Shown piece by piece: positions 4,548 through 5,151 of a stretch of 5,151 bases of DNA (position 1 is the stretch's first letter; every line of letters begins with the position of its first letter). The position numbers and the translations under genes are program-made. The notes beneath the pieces are model-generated. The model worked only from the letters and a program-made list of their open reading frames with translations, did not search any database and was not told the origin of the DNA. Source of the DNA: an uncultured Pseudorhodobacter sp. (GTDB lineage Bacteria > Pseudomonadota > Alphaproteobacteria > Rhodobacterales > Rhodobacteraceae); NCBI GenBank assembly GCA_937910975.1, contig CALEMZ010000133.1:1-5151 (forward strand). The letters run 5' to 3'.

Positions 4548-5151
4548 TCAAGCCGGATTGCGTGCGGATATCACCCATGAAGAGGTAGGTGCCCAAATGC
4601 CATTCTCGTCCCGTTCCTGGCTTTCAAAGAAGGTCCGCATCTCGCTCTCGATCGCTGGTCGCTTAGCCTCGGCAAGCGCCTCGCCGGCCTCGCGGAAAAC
4701 CTCGCCCCCGGGGCCGATAGCTAACGCGAATGCGATGCATTCTTCCGGGGTCGTCCCGACCAAGATCTTTTCGTCCACGCGGGTGAAAGTAATGTCAACG
4801 TAACCAGCGCTCTTCATCATTATACCCGCCATCTCCTGATTGCCCATCGAGAAAGGGCCCGGCCCACAGGTGTCAGCGTCTTCGCCGGGAGGCGGAAGAT
4901 GCCGAAGGGTAATTTCCTTTGCTTCTTGCCAAGCCGGATTGTCTTCGCGCCGACGCCAGACGATATGTGTCATCTGCCCCCCGGCTTGAGCGCCAGGCGC
5001 ATACGCCGCAACGCCGCCACCGGGTTTGTGAAAAACATCGTGCCAAACCGCGCAACCACATAGTCGAACTCATTCTCGGGCAGAGCGACTTCTGCATCAC
5101 CGCGAAAGAATTCGGCGTGCATTAATCCTTTTGCGACGGCGTCTTTCTTGG
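4548..5151 (-). pseudogene. Class I SAM-dependent methyltransferase, frameshifted, 5' part beyond the window
   Basis: Two minus-strand frames join into one methyltransferase. The upstream frame (5149 down to a stop at 4970-4972) contains E-F-D-Y-V-V-A-R-F-G-T-M-F-F and ends in the typical A-L-K-P-G-G turn, the strand-4 to strand-5 region of the Rossmann fold. The other frame (4973 to 4548, 141 codons from its ATG) continues directly with M-T-H-I-V-W-R-R, the usual post-'LKPGG' strand, and runs through A-G-Y-V-D-I-T-F-T-R to the C-terminal S-S-W-V-I-S-A-R-N-P. The break is at a run of six G on the minus strand (4977-4982); a seventh would restore the frame. The SAM-binding motif I lies outside the window. 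Substrate is unknown. It may be a real pseudogene, a homopolymer sequencing error, or slippage. The ATG at 4973 is internal to the domain, so the 141-aa ORF alone is unlikely to be an intact enzyme. Confidence 0.78.
4977..4982 (-). other. G6 homopolymer at the methyltransferase frameshift
   Basis: The plus strand has six C here. On the minus strand C-T-C-A-A-G-C-C is followed by six G and C-A-G-A-T-G. Reading through in the upstream frame gives K-P-G-G-R-stop, while seven G would give K-P-G-G-Q-M-T-H, the expected family continuation. Confidence 0.75.

Noticed and set aside
4873..5100. Minus-strand 75-codon open frame over the methyltransferase break
   Set aside because: It is the third frame. 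Its Arg/Ser-rich product matches nothing, whereas the other two frames join into a methyltransferase.

Overview
The window looks like chromosomal DNA of an alphaproteobacterium, most likely of the Rhodobacteraceae/Roseobacter group. Supporting signs are the fairly GC-rich coding sequence, the short DUF1127 protein followed by hairpins with CCUCC loops (an arrangement known from Rhodobacter), the alphaproteobacterial form of PrmA, and a YeeE/YedE transporter. This placement is inferred from protein style; no rRNA or tRNA marker is present. I see no mobile element, CRISPR array or phage gene.

Layout from left to right. Positions 1-17 may hold the first codons of a minus-strand gene (reads MRVLG, compatible with ruvC). 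Positions 18-324 are a gene-free region dense in inverted repeats, including TGC-rich dyads resembling PhaR-type operators. A DUF1127 protein lies at 325-540 (+). It is followed at 541-650 by two stem-loops, the first exposing CCUCCUUU and the second ending in a T-run. Together they resemble the DUF1127-CcsR/'cuckoo' sRNA loci of Rhodobacter.

Three minus-strand genes face it and form a probable operon read from right to left: an MFS permease (3322-2075), prmA (2021-1143, ribosomal protein L11 methyltransferase) and a single-membrane-span conserved hypothetical protein (1023-679). They converge on the terminator at 618-649.

A 114-bp divergent spacer (3323-3436) separates the MFS gene from a plus-strand YeeE/YedE sulfur-transport protein (3437-4498). 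The spacer carries a -10-like box for the MFS side, a TCTGC-N6-GCAGA dyad and a strong ribosome binding site for the transporter. Converging on the transporter is the C-terminal part of a class I SAM methyltransferase (minus strand, 4548 to beyond 5151). Its reading frame is broken at a run of six G, where seven would restore it.

The genes do not form one obvious pathway. The most interesting part is the left-hand DUF1127 unit: a small basic protein, dyad-rich upstream DNA and 3' hairpins mimicking the anti-Shine-Dalgarno sequence suggest a stress- or carbon-responsive protein/sRNA regulatory module.
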